This document shows positions 57,614 to 64,000 of a stretch of DNA of 64,000 bases, in pieces. A program made the translations under genes and the position numbers. This stretch comes from Naasia sp. SYSU D00948 (lineage in GTDB: Bacteria > Actinomycetota > Actinomycetes > Actinomycetales > Microbacteriaceae): positions 2,655,127-2,719,126 of the forward strand of contig NZ_JAFMTA010000001.1 of the NCBI RefSeq assembly GCF_017916515.1, given 5' to 3'. Numbering within the stretch: the first letter of the stretch is position 1; each line of letters starts with the position of its first letter. A model generated the notes under the pieces. It had not been told where the DNA came from and did no database searches. It worked only from the letters and a program-made list of their open reading frames with translations.

Positions 57614-57877
57614 GTGAAATCCTTCGACGACCTGTTCGCCGAGCTCGCGGACAAGGCCCGCACTCGGCCCGCCGGTTCCGGCACGGTCGCCGAGCTCGAC
57701 GCCGGCGTGCACGCCATCGGCAAGAAGATCGTCGAGGAGGCCGCGGAGGTCTGGATGGCCGCGGAGCACGAGTCGGACGAGCGGCTCGCGGAGGAGGCCT
57801 CGCAGCTCCTCTACCACCTCCAGGTGATGCTCCTCGCCCGCGGCCTCGGTCCGGAGGACGTCTACCGACATCTGTGA
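57614..57877 (+). CDS. hisE: Phosphoribosyl-ATP pyrophosphatase
   Basis: Second step of histidine synthesis; 87 aa, the stand-alone HisE form. [40 protein letters not shown] and [19 protein letters not shown] contain the acidic metal-binding helices of the all-alpha NTP-PPase fold. The partner hisI lies three genes on rather than fused, the usual actinobacterial arrangement. Confidence 0.96.
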   Translation: MKSFDDLFAELADKARTRPAGSGTVAELDAGVHAIGKKIVEEAAEVWMAAEHESDERLAEEASQLLYHLQVMLLARGLGPEDVYRHL

Positions 57878-57930
57878 CCGGCTCCGCCTCGCAGCCCGGT
57901 TCGCCCACCCTCCCTCTGCCGAAAGCCCAC

Positions 57931-58770
57931 ATGCTGAAGATCGCAGTGCCCAACAAGGGCACGCTCAGTGAGACCACCGTCGACATGCTCCGCGAGGCGG
58001 GGTACGCGGTGCGCCGCGACCCCAAGGAGCTCATCGTCGCGGATCCCCGCAACGACGCCGAGTTCTTCTACCTCCGGCCCCGCGACATCGCCACCTACGT
58101 CGGATCCGGGGCGCTGGATGTCGGCATCACCGGACGCGACCTCCTCCTCGACTCCGGCTCCGCCGCGACCGAGGTGCAGGAGCTCGACTTCGGCGCCTCC
58201 ACGTTCCGCTTCGCGGGACCGATCGGCCGCTTCGAGGCCCTCTCCGACCTCGAGGGCGCGCGGATCGCCACGAGCTACACCGGCCTCGTCGGCGAGTTCC
58301 TGCGCCGCGAGGGCGTCGCCGTCGACCTGATCCGCCTGGACGGCGCGGTGGAGTCCGCGGTGCGGCTCGGGGTCGCGGACGCGGTGGCGGACGTCGTCGA
58401 GACCGGCACGACCCTGCGCCGGCAGGGCCTCGAGATCTTCGGTCCCGTCATCCTGCGGTCGACCGCCGTGCTCGTGAGCGCGGACGCGTCGAGGCCGGGC
58501 ATCGACACGCTCGTGCGCCGGCTCCAGGGCGTCATGGTCGCCCACCAGTACGTGCTGATGGACTACGACCTCCCCGCCGGGCTCATCGACGAGGCGTCGT
58601 CCATCACTCCCGGCCTCGAGTCGCCGACCGTCTCGCCGCTGCGCGACACCGGCTGGGTCGCCGTCCGCGTCATGGTCCCGCGCAACGACACGAACCTCGT
58701 CATGGACCGTCTCTACGAGCTCGGCGCGCGCGCCATCCTCGTGAGCCCCATCCACGCCGCCCGCATCTGA
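57931..58770 (+). CDS. hisG: ATP phosphoribosyltransferase (long form)
   Basis: First and feedback-regulated step of histidine synthesis; 279 aa, the long, HisZ-independent type with a C-terminal ACT-like regulatory domain (ARSPHAARI-like end, [19 protein letters not shown]). [42 protein letters not shown] and the PRPP loop [17 protein letters not shown] are visible. ATG at 57931, 53 nt after hisE. It overlaps hisF by 1 nt. Confidence 0.97.
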   Translation: MLKIAVPNKGTLSETTVDMLREAGYAVRRDPKELIVADPRNDAEFFYLRPRDIATYVGSGALDVGITGRDLLLDSGSAATEVQELDFGASTFRFAGPIGRFEALSDLEGARIATSYTGLVGEFLRREGVAVDLIRLDGAVESAVRLGVADAVADVVETGTTLRRQGLEIFGPVILRSTAVLVSADASRPGIDTLVRRLQGVMVAHQYVLMDYDLPAGLIDEASSITPGLESPTVSPLRDTGWVAVRVMVPRNDTNLVMDRLYELGARAILVSPIHAARI

Positions 58771-59534
58771 TGTCGCTCGCCGTCCGGGTGATCCCCTGTC
58801 TCGACGTGGCCGCGGGCCGCGTCGTGAAGGGCGTCAACTTCAAGGAGCTGCGGGATCAGGGCGACCCCGTCGAGCTCTCCCGCGCCTACTACGAGCAGGG
58901 AGCCGACGAGCTCACGTTCCTGGACGTCACGGCGACGACCGAGGACCGGGCGACGATGTACGACGTCGTCACCCGTACCGCCGAGCAGGTGTTCATCCCG
59001 CTGACGGTGGGCGGGGGAGTGCGCTCGGTCGCGGACGTCGCCCGCCTGCTCGCGAGCGGCGCGGACAAGATCGGGATCAACAGCGCGGCCATCGCCCGTC
59101 CGCCCCTCATCGCGGAGATCGCCGACCGGTTCGGCGCGCAGGTCGTCGTGCTGTCGCTCGACGTGACGCGCGCCCCCGGGACGCCGTCCGGCTTCGTCGT
59201 GACGACGCACGGCGGCCGCCGCCTGACGGAGCTCGACGCGCTGGAGTGGGCGGCCGAGGCCGTCCGCCTGGGGGCGGGGGAGCTGCTCGTCAACTCGATC
59301 GACGCGGACGGCACGAAGGCGGGGTACGACCTCGAGCTCATCACCGCGATGCGCTCGGTGAGCTCGGTGCCGGTCATCGCCTCGGGCGGAGCGGGCGCCC
59401 TGCGCGACTTCGCCCCCGCGGTCCAGGCCGGCGCGGACGCGGTGCTCGCGGCGTCCGTGTTCCACTCGCGTTCGCTGACGGTGGGCGAGGTCAAGCGGGA
59501 GCTCGCAGCGGAAGGGATAGAGGTGCGGTCATGA
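58770..59534 (+). CDS. hisF: Imidazole glycerol phosphate synthase subunit HisF
   Basis: Cyclase subunit of the HisH-HisF complex; 254 aa. [20 protein letters not shown] (catalytic D11), [26 protein letters not shown] (second Asp) and [13 protein letters not shown] are present. The partner hisH, with hisA and hisB, is not in the window. Overlaps hisI by 4 nt. Confidence 0.97.
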   Translation: MSLAVRVIPCLDVAAGRVVKGVNFKELRDQGDPVELSRAYYEQGADELTFLDVTATTEDRATMYDVVTRTAEQVFIPLTVGGGVRSVADVARLLASGADKIGINSAAIARPPLIAEIADRFGAQVVVLSLDVTRAPGTPSGFVVTTHGGRRLTELDALEWAAEAVRLGAGELLVNSIDADGTKAGYDLELITAMRSVSSVPVIASGGAGALRDFAPAVQAGADAVLAASVFHSRSLTVGEVKRELAAEGIEVRS

Positions 59535-59911
59535 CCGACGCCGAGGCGATCGATCAGGTGCTCGCGCGGGCGCGCTTCGACGCGTCCGGGCTGCTGCCCG
59601 CGATCATCCAGGAGGAGGGCAGCCGCGACGTCCTCATGCTCGGCTGGATGAACGCAGAGGCGCTGCGCCGCACGCTCACCGAGGGGCGGGTCACGTTCTG
59701 GTCCCGCAGCCGGCGCGAGTACTGGCGCAAGGGCGACACCTCCGGCAACGTGCAGTACGTGCGCGGCGCCGCGCTCGACTGCGACGCGGACACGCTCCTC
59801 GTCACGGTGCACCAGGTGGGCCCGGCCTGCCACACCGGTGCGCACGCCTGCTTCGACGTCGACCCGCTCGAGCCCGTTCTCGGCGGGACCAGGGGAGGGG
59901 ACCGTGCCTAG
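59531..59911 (+). CDS. hisI: Phosphoribosyl-AMP cyclohydrolase
   Basis: Third histidine step; 126 aa. [35 protein letters not shown], and the zinc/magnesium residues in [10 protein letters not shown] and [12 protein letters not shown] are intact. ATG overlaps hisF (ATGA). Its end overlaps trpE by 8 nt, directly linking the his and trp genes. Confidence 0.96.
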   Translation: MTDAEAIDQVLARARFDASGLLPAIIQEEGSRDVLMLGWMNAEALRRTLTEGRVTFWSRSRREYWRKGDTSGNVQYVRGAALDCDADTLLVTVHQVGPACHTGAHACFDVDPLEPVLGGTRGGDRA

Positions 59912-61436
59912 CACCACGCGCGCCGAGTTCGACCGGCTCGTCCCGGATCACCGGGTCGTGCCCGTCGTCCGCGAGCTCTTCGCCGGCGAGGAGACCCCGG
60001 TCGGCATCTACCGCAAGCTCGCGACGCGGGCGGGCGGGCAGGCCCGGCCGGGCACGTTCCTCCTCGAGTCGGCCGAGCAGGGCGGCATCTGGTCGCGCTG
60101 GTCCTTCGTCGGCGTGTCCTCCTTCGGCGTGCTCACCCAGCAGGGCGACGAGGCCGTCTGGCTCGACACGGGACTCGACGCCGAGCGCGCGCTCGGCACG
60201 GACCCGGTCGCCGGGCCGCTCGAGGCCATCGCCCGCCTCGTGGAGCGCTGGCGGACGCCGCGGATCGCCGGGCTGCCGCCGCTCACGGGGGGTCTCGTCG
60301 GCTTCATCGGCTGGGAGGCGATCCGCCAGCTCGAGCACCTGCCCGACGCGCCGCCCGCCGAGTTCGACGTGCCGGGGCAGGCGCTGAGCTTCGTCTCCGA
60401 GCTCGTGGTCGTCGACCACCAGAAGGGCACCGTCCTCCTCGTCGTCACCGAGCTGGCCGACGGCGACGCGGACTCCGGCCGGCTCTGGACGGAGGCGCAG
60501 GCGCGACTGGACTCGCTGCAGACCCGGCTCGCGGCGCCCCTCCCCGCCGACCTCGCCGAGGCCGACTTCGCGATCGTGCCGACGCCCCGGCTGCGGACCG
60601 AGCGGGCCGACTTCCTCGCCTCGGTCGACACCGCGAAGCAGTACATCCGGGACGGGGACATCTTCCAGGTCGTGATCTCGCAGCGGTTCGAGCTCGACAC
60701 CACCGCGTCACCGGTCGACGTGTACCGGGTCCTGCGTGCGCTCAACCCGAGCCCGTACATGTACCTGCTGTCGCTCGAGCGGCCGAACGGGACGCCCTAC
60801 TCGGTCGTGGGCTCGTCGCCCGAGGCCCTGGTCAAGGTGACCGGGGGCCGGGTGTACACGCACCCGATCGCCGGGTCGAAGCCGCGCGGCGCGACGCCCG
60901 AGGAGGACGCGGAGCTCGCGGAGACGCTCGCCGCGGATCCGAAGGAGCGCGCCGAGCACCTCATGCTCGTCGACCTCGCCCGCAACGACATCTCGAAGGT
61001 CTGCGTCGCGGGCACCGTCGAGGTCACGGAGTTCATGCGGATCGAGCGCTTCAGCCACATCATGCACCTCGTCTCGTCGGTCGAGGGCGAGCTGCGACCG
61101 GATGCGGACGCGGTCGACGTGTTCCGGGCGACGTTCCCCGCGGGCACTCTCTCGGGAGCGCCGAAGCCGCGCGCGCTCGAGATCATCGACGAGCTGGAAC
61201 CCGCGCAGCGCGGCGTCTACGGCGGGGTGGTGGGCTACTTCGACTTCGCAGGCGACGCCGACCTCGCCATCGCGATCCGGACGGCCCTCCTGTCCGACGG
61301 CGTGGCGCGGGTGCAGGCGGGCGGCGGCCTGGTCGCCGACTCGGATCCGCCGTCCGAGTACCTGGAGTCGCAGAACAAGGCGGCGGCGCCGCTGCGCGCG
61401 GTCGCGATCGCGAGCGCCCTGCGGAGGGTCCGCTGA
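59904..61436 (+). CDS. trpE: Anthranilate synthase component I
   Basis: Chorismate to anthranilate with the TrpG glutaminase; 510 aa. The tryptophan-feedback motif is visible near the N-terminus (FLLESAEQGGIWSRWSFVG), then DIFQVVISQRFE, NPSPYMYLL, SSPEALVKV, HPIAGSKPRGATPEED, LMLVDLARNDISKVC and TFPAGTLSGAPKPRA. GTG at 59904 with AGGGGAGGGG upstream. No leader peptide with Trp codons precedes it; regulation by the LLES site is expected. trpG and trpD are not in the window. Confidence 0.97.
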   Translation: MPSTTRAEFDRLVPDHRVVPVVRELFAGEETPVGIYRKLATRAGGQARPGTFLLESAEQGGIWSRWSFVGVSSFGVLTQQGDEAVWLDTGLDAERALGTDPVAGPLEAIARLVERWRTPRIAGLPPLTGGLVGFIGWEAIRQLEHLPDAPPAEFDVPGQALSFVSELVVVDHQKGTVLLVVTELADGDADSGRLWTEAQARLDSLQTRLAAPLPADLAEADFAIVPTPRLRTERADFLASVDTAKQYIRDGDIFQVVISQRFELDTTASPVDVYRVLRALNPSPYMYLLSLERPNGTPYSVVGSSPEALVKVTGGRVYTHPIAGSKPRGATPEEDAELAETLAADPKERAEHLMLVDLARNDISKVCVAGTVEVTEFMRIERFSHIMHLVSSVEGELRPDADAVDVFRATFPAGTLSGAPKPRALEIIDELEPAQRGVYGGVVGYFDFAGDADLAIAIRTALLSDGVARVQAGGGLVADSDPPSEYLESQNKAAAPLRAVAIASALRRVR

Positions 61437-62047
61437 CCGCGACCCCTCCCGATGCCCGGCGCCTGAGGAACCTCCTCCTCGGCGGCGTGCTGGCGGCGGC
61501 CGGGATCCTCCTCGTCGCGGCGAACGCGCCCTGGTTCACGGTCGCGCTGCGCGACGACCGCGGCACAGTCGAGGTGCCCGGGTCGGCCGCCGCGCCCGCG
61601 CTCAGCGGCCTCGCCCTCGCGTGCATCGCGTGCGTGGGCGCCGCGGCGCTCGCCCCGCGCGTCCTCCGCTACGTGCTCGCCGGCGTGCTCGCCGTCCTCG
61701 GCGCCGCGGCCGTCCTCGTCCCCGCCGCCGTGCTGGGCGATCCGCTCGGGGCCGCGGAGGGCAGCGTGTCGGCGGTCACCGGAGTGAGCGGCCGCGAGTC
61801 GGTCGGCGCCCTCGTCGGGGGCATCGCGGCCACACCCTGGCCGGGAGCGGCGCTCGTCGCCGGGGCGGCGCTCGTGGTGCTGGCTGTCGGCATGGCCGTC
61901 ACCGCGAGTCGCTGGCCGGCATCCCGCCGCCGGTACGACGCGCCCGAGCGCGCCGCGGAGGCCGACCCGTGGGACGCCATCAGCCGCGGCACGGATCCCA
62001 CCCGCGAGGCGGGCGACGGACGAGCCCCGCTAGACTCGGAGCCATGA
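61433..62047 (+). CDS. Trp-biosynthesis-associated membrane protein
   Basis: A 204-residue, four-helix membrane protein of the family found between trpE and trpC in actinobacteria. Helix 1 runs LLLGGVLAAAGILLVAANAP and is followed by WF; further helices lie at about 55-75, 78-100 and 135-160. The only start that retains helix 1 is a CTG at 61433, which overlaps the trpE stop (CTGA) and has GGAGGG 4 nt upstream. A GTG at 61487 would remove 18 residues and part of helix 1. Function unknown. Confidence 0.85.
   Translation: MTATPPDARRLRNLLLGGVLAAAGILLVAANAPWFTVALRDDRGTVEVPGSAAAPALSGLALACIACVGAAALAPRVLRYVLAGVLAVLGAAAVLVPAAVLGDPLGAAEGSVSAVTGVSGRESVGALVGGIAATPWPGAALVAGAALVVLAVGMAVTASRWPASRRRYDAPERAAEADPWDAISRGTDPTREAGDGRAPLDSEP
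62031..62036 (+). promoter_or_regulatory. Leaderless-type -10 inside the upstream gene
   Basis: TAGACT, then 7 nt (CGGAGCC), then the ATG at 62044. The GGAG within the spacer could also serve as a ribosome-binding site, so the start may be read in either mode. Confidence 0.4.
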
Positions 62048-62292
62048 CCAACGCCTCCGAGCCCGGACACGGCGACTCGCCTGCTGCCTGGACCGCCGTC
62101 GCCGTCATGCTCCTCGGATTCGCCGTCGGCACGGTCGCGCTGTTCCTCGAGTTCACCTACCCGATGGAGCTGACGTGGCTCATCTGGGTGGGCGCCGGCC
62201 TCGTGGTGCTCGGCCTCATCCTCGGCTTCGTGCTCGCCCGGCTGGGCTACGGCGTCAAGGGCCCGAAGTACGCGCCCAAGTCGCACTCGTAG
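62044..62292 (+). CDS. HGxxPAAW family small membrane protein
   Basis: An 82-residue two-helix membrane protein with the diagnostic HGDSPAAW (residues 9-16) before helix 1 (about 18-35), a short outside loop (EFTYPMELTW), helix 2 (about 47-65) and a basic tail (GVKGPKYAPKSHS). The family sits in actinobacterial trp operons between the Trp-associated membrane protein and trpC. Function unknown. 4-nt overlap with the upstream gene. Confidence 0.88.
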   Translation: MTNASEPGHGDSPAAWTAVAVMLLGFAVGTVALFLEFTYPMELTWLIWVGAGLVVLGLILGFVLARLGYGVKGPKYAPKSHS

Positions 62293-62296
62293 TCCG

Positions 62297-63073
62297 GTGT
62301 CCCTCCTCACCGACCTGGTCGAGGGAGCGCGGGCGGACGCCGAGGCGCGGCGCTCCTCCGTCTCCTACGCCGAGCTGGAGAAGCTCGCCGCCGACGCCCC
62401 GCCTGCTCTGGACGCGCTCGAGTTCCTGCGTCCCACCGAGCGGGTGAAGATCCTCGCCGAGGTCAAGCGCGCGAGCCCCTCGCGCGGCCGTCTCGCCGAC
62501 ATCCCCGACCCCGCAGCCCTCGCCGTCTCGTACGAGACCGGAGGCGCGAGCGCGATCAGCGTCCTCACGGAGCAGCGGCGCTTCCAGGGCTCGCTCGACG
62601 ACCTCCGCGACGTGCGGGCGGCCGTGTCGCTGCCCGTGCTGCGCAAGGACTTCCTCGTCGACGAGTACCAGGTGCTCGAGGCGCGCGCGGCGGGCGCCGA
62701 CCTCGTGCTGCTCATCGTCTCGGCCCTCGAGCAGCCGGCGCTCGCCCGGCTGCACTCGTTCGCGACCTCGCTCGGCATGACCGCGCTGGTCGAGACCCAC
62801 GACGCCGACGAGGTGGAGCGCGCGCTCGACGTCGGCGCCGGCCTCATCGGCGTCAACGCCCGCGACCTCGCCACGTTCGAGCTCGACCAGGACCTGTTCG
62901 GCCGGCTCGCCGACCGCATCCCGAGCTCGGTCATCCGCGTGGCGGAGTCCGCCGTCAAGACCGCGGCCGACGTCGCCCACTACCGCCGTGCCGGCGCGGA
63001 TGTGGTCCTCGTCGGCGAAGCCCTCGTCACGGGCGACCCCGTGGCCACCCTCCAGGAGTTCCTCGCCGCATGA
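62297..63073 (+). CDS. trpC: Indole-3-glycerol phosphate synthase
   Basis: TIM-barrel enzyme closing the indole ring; 258 aa. [18 protein letters not shown] (catalytic lysine), [35 protein letters not shown], VEThD-like [22 protein letters not shown] and [12 protein letters not shown] are present. Monofunctional, not fused to TrpF. GTG at 62297; overlaps trpB by 4 nt. Confidence 0.97.
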   Translation: MSLLTDLVEGARADAEARRSSVSYAELEKLAADAPPALDALEFLRPTERVKILAEVKRASPSRGRLADIPDPAALAVSYETGGASAISVLTEQRRFQGSLDDLRDVRAAVSLPVLRKDFLVDEYQVLEARAAGADLVLLIVSALEQPALARLHSFATSLGMTALVETHDADEVERALDVGAGLIGVNARDLATFELDQDLFGRLADRIPSSVIRVAESAVKTAADVAHYRRAGADVVLVGEALVTGDPVATLQEFLAA

Positions 63074-64000
63074 CCGATGACCTCGCCGGGCGCCTCGCTC
63101 ACCTCGAGCCGCTCCCCGGCCCCTATTTCGGAGAGTTCGGCGGACGCTACTCGCCCGAGCCGCTCGTCGCCGCGCTCGACGAGCTGACGGAGGCGTGGGA
63201 GGCGGCCAAGGTCGACCCCGCCTTCAAGCTCGAGCTGGAGGAGCTGCACCGCAGCTACACCGGCCGGCCCTCGATCCTGACCGAGGTGAAGCGGTTCGCC
63301 GAGCACGCGGGCGGCGCCCGCATCCTGCTGAAGCGCGAGGACCTCAACCACACCGGCTCGCACAAGATCAACAACGTCCTCGGGCAGGCCCTGCTCACCC
63401 GGCGCATCGGCAAGACCCGGGTGATCGCGGAGACGGGCGCGGGCCAGCACGGCGTCGCCACGGCGACCGCCGCGGCCCTGTTCGGGCTCGACTGCGTCAT
63501 CTACATGGGCGAGGTCGACACCGAGCGGCAGGCCCTCAACGTCGCGCGCATGAGGCTCCTCGGCGCCGAGGTCGTCGCCGTCAAGGCGGGGTCGCGGACG
63601 CTGAAGGACGCGATCAACGAGGCGATGCGGGACTGGGTCACGAACGTCGCCACGACGAACTACCTCTTCGGCACGGTCGCCGGTCCGCATCCGTTCCCCG
63701 CCATGGTCCGGGACCTGCAGCGCATCATCGGCGACGAGGCCCGCGAGCAGGTGCTCGCCCTCACCGGTCGGCTCCCGGACGCCGTCGCGGCCTGTGTGGG
63801 CGGCGGCAGCAACGCGATGGGCATCTTCACGGCGTTCCTCGACGACCGCGAGGTCGGCCTCTACGGCTTCGAGGCTGCGGGCGAGGGCGTCGACACGCCG
63901 CGGCACGCGGCCACGATCACGAAGGGCCGCCCCGGCGTCCTGCACGGCGCCCGCAGCTACCTGCTCCAGGACGAGGACGGCCAGACGCTCGAGTCGCACT
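63070..64000 (+). CDS. trpB: Tryptophan synthase beta subunit (incomplete)
   Basis: PLP enzyme joining indole and serine; the first 310 residues are in the window and the C-terminus is cut off. PLP lysine K99 in [29 protein letters not shown]; phosphate loop [12 protein letters not shown]; catalytic glutamate in [20 protein letters not shown] regions. ATG overlaps trpC (ATGA). The opening [20 protein letters not shown] shows the TrpB1 type, which pairs with TrpA. Confidence 0.97.
   Translation, partial: MTDDLAGRLAHLEPLPGPYFGEFGGRYSPEPLVAALDELTEAWEAAKVDPAFKLELEELHRSYTGRPSILTEVKRFAEHAGGARILLKREDLNHTGSHKINNVLGQALLTRRIGKTRVIAETGAGQHGVATATAAALFGLDCVIYMGEVDTERQALNVARMRLLGAEVVAVKAGSRTLKDAINEAMRDWVTNVATTNYLFGTVAGPHPFPAMVRDLQRIIGDEAREQVLALTGRLPDAVAACVGGGSNAMGIFTAFLDDREVGLYGFEAAGEGVDTPRHAATITKGRPGVLHGARSYLLQDEDGQTLESH

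Noticed and set aside
59534-59903. Trp attenuator before trpE
   Set aside because: The interval is hisI coding sequence; no Trp-codon leader peptide or terminator pair is present.

Overview
This is a GC-rich (about 70% by eye) stretch of an actinobacterial chromosome, most likely from the family Microbacteriaceae (Rathayibacter/Clavibacter/Leifsonia type). The evidence is the gene order (thrS-HIT-pdxS-pdxT-yebC-ruvC-ruvA-ruvB-yajC-secD-secF-relA; alaS-ruvX-mltG-aroE-aroC-aroK-aroB; pyrR-pyrB-pyrC-x-carA-carB-pyrF-gmk-rpoZ), frequent GTG/TTG starts, many 1-11 nt gene overlaps, and small families I associate with this lineage (DUF6458-like, DUF7882-like, HGxxPAAW). The genus is not resolved.

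Layout. 1-4.3 kb: divergent secreted nuclease (incomplete at the left edge) and secreted 5'-nucleotidase. 4.3-7.3 kb: small accessory membrane and hypothetical proteins, including a previously easy-to-miss 54-residue four-cysteine protein. 7.4-20.6 kb: core block with threonyl-tRNA synthetase, HIT protein, pyridoxal-phosphate synthase (pdxS/pdxT), yebC, Holliday-junction proteins ruvCAB, the protein-export accessory set yajC/secD/secF, and the stringent-response enzyme relA. 20.6-25.5 kb: accessory genes (NTF2-like, DUF222/HNH, an AbiEi-like protein, DUF349, cyclophilin). 25.5-38.2 kb: rarA, rpsD, a DUF948 protein, alaS, ruvX, mltG, five shikimate genes, efp and nusB. 38.2-40.2 kb: accessory island with a DoxX protein and a DUF559 nuclease-like gene bracketed by repeats. 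40.2-49.0 kb: complete de novo UMP pathway apart from pyrD. 49.0-56.9 kb: an mIHF-guanylate kinase fusion, rpoZ, coaBC, metK, a degenerate priA, fmt, rsmB. 56.9-64 kb: rpe, hisE, hisG, hisF, hisI, trpE, a Trp-associated membrane protein, an HGxxPAAW protein, trpC and the start of trpB.

The most unusual signal is a 104-nt, gapless, near-palindromic intergenic element present three times (13049-13152, 38996-39099 inverted, 40049-40152). Its outer arms begin TGCGCGGATCAGGA and end TCCTGATCCGC, two arm base pairs co-vary between copies, and two copies bracket the DUF559 gene in inverted orientation, one of them encoding that protein's C-terminal tail. Other structures not explained by genes are four tandem 34-nt hairpin repeats (24543-24678), a PyrR-type leader hairpin at the pyrR ribosome-binding site, and a recurring leaderless architecture (TANNNT, then 6-7 nt, then the start codon) in front of eight genes. 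No tRNA, rRNA, CRISPR array or insertion sequence was found.
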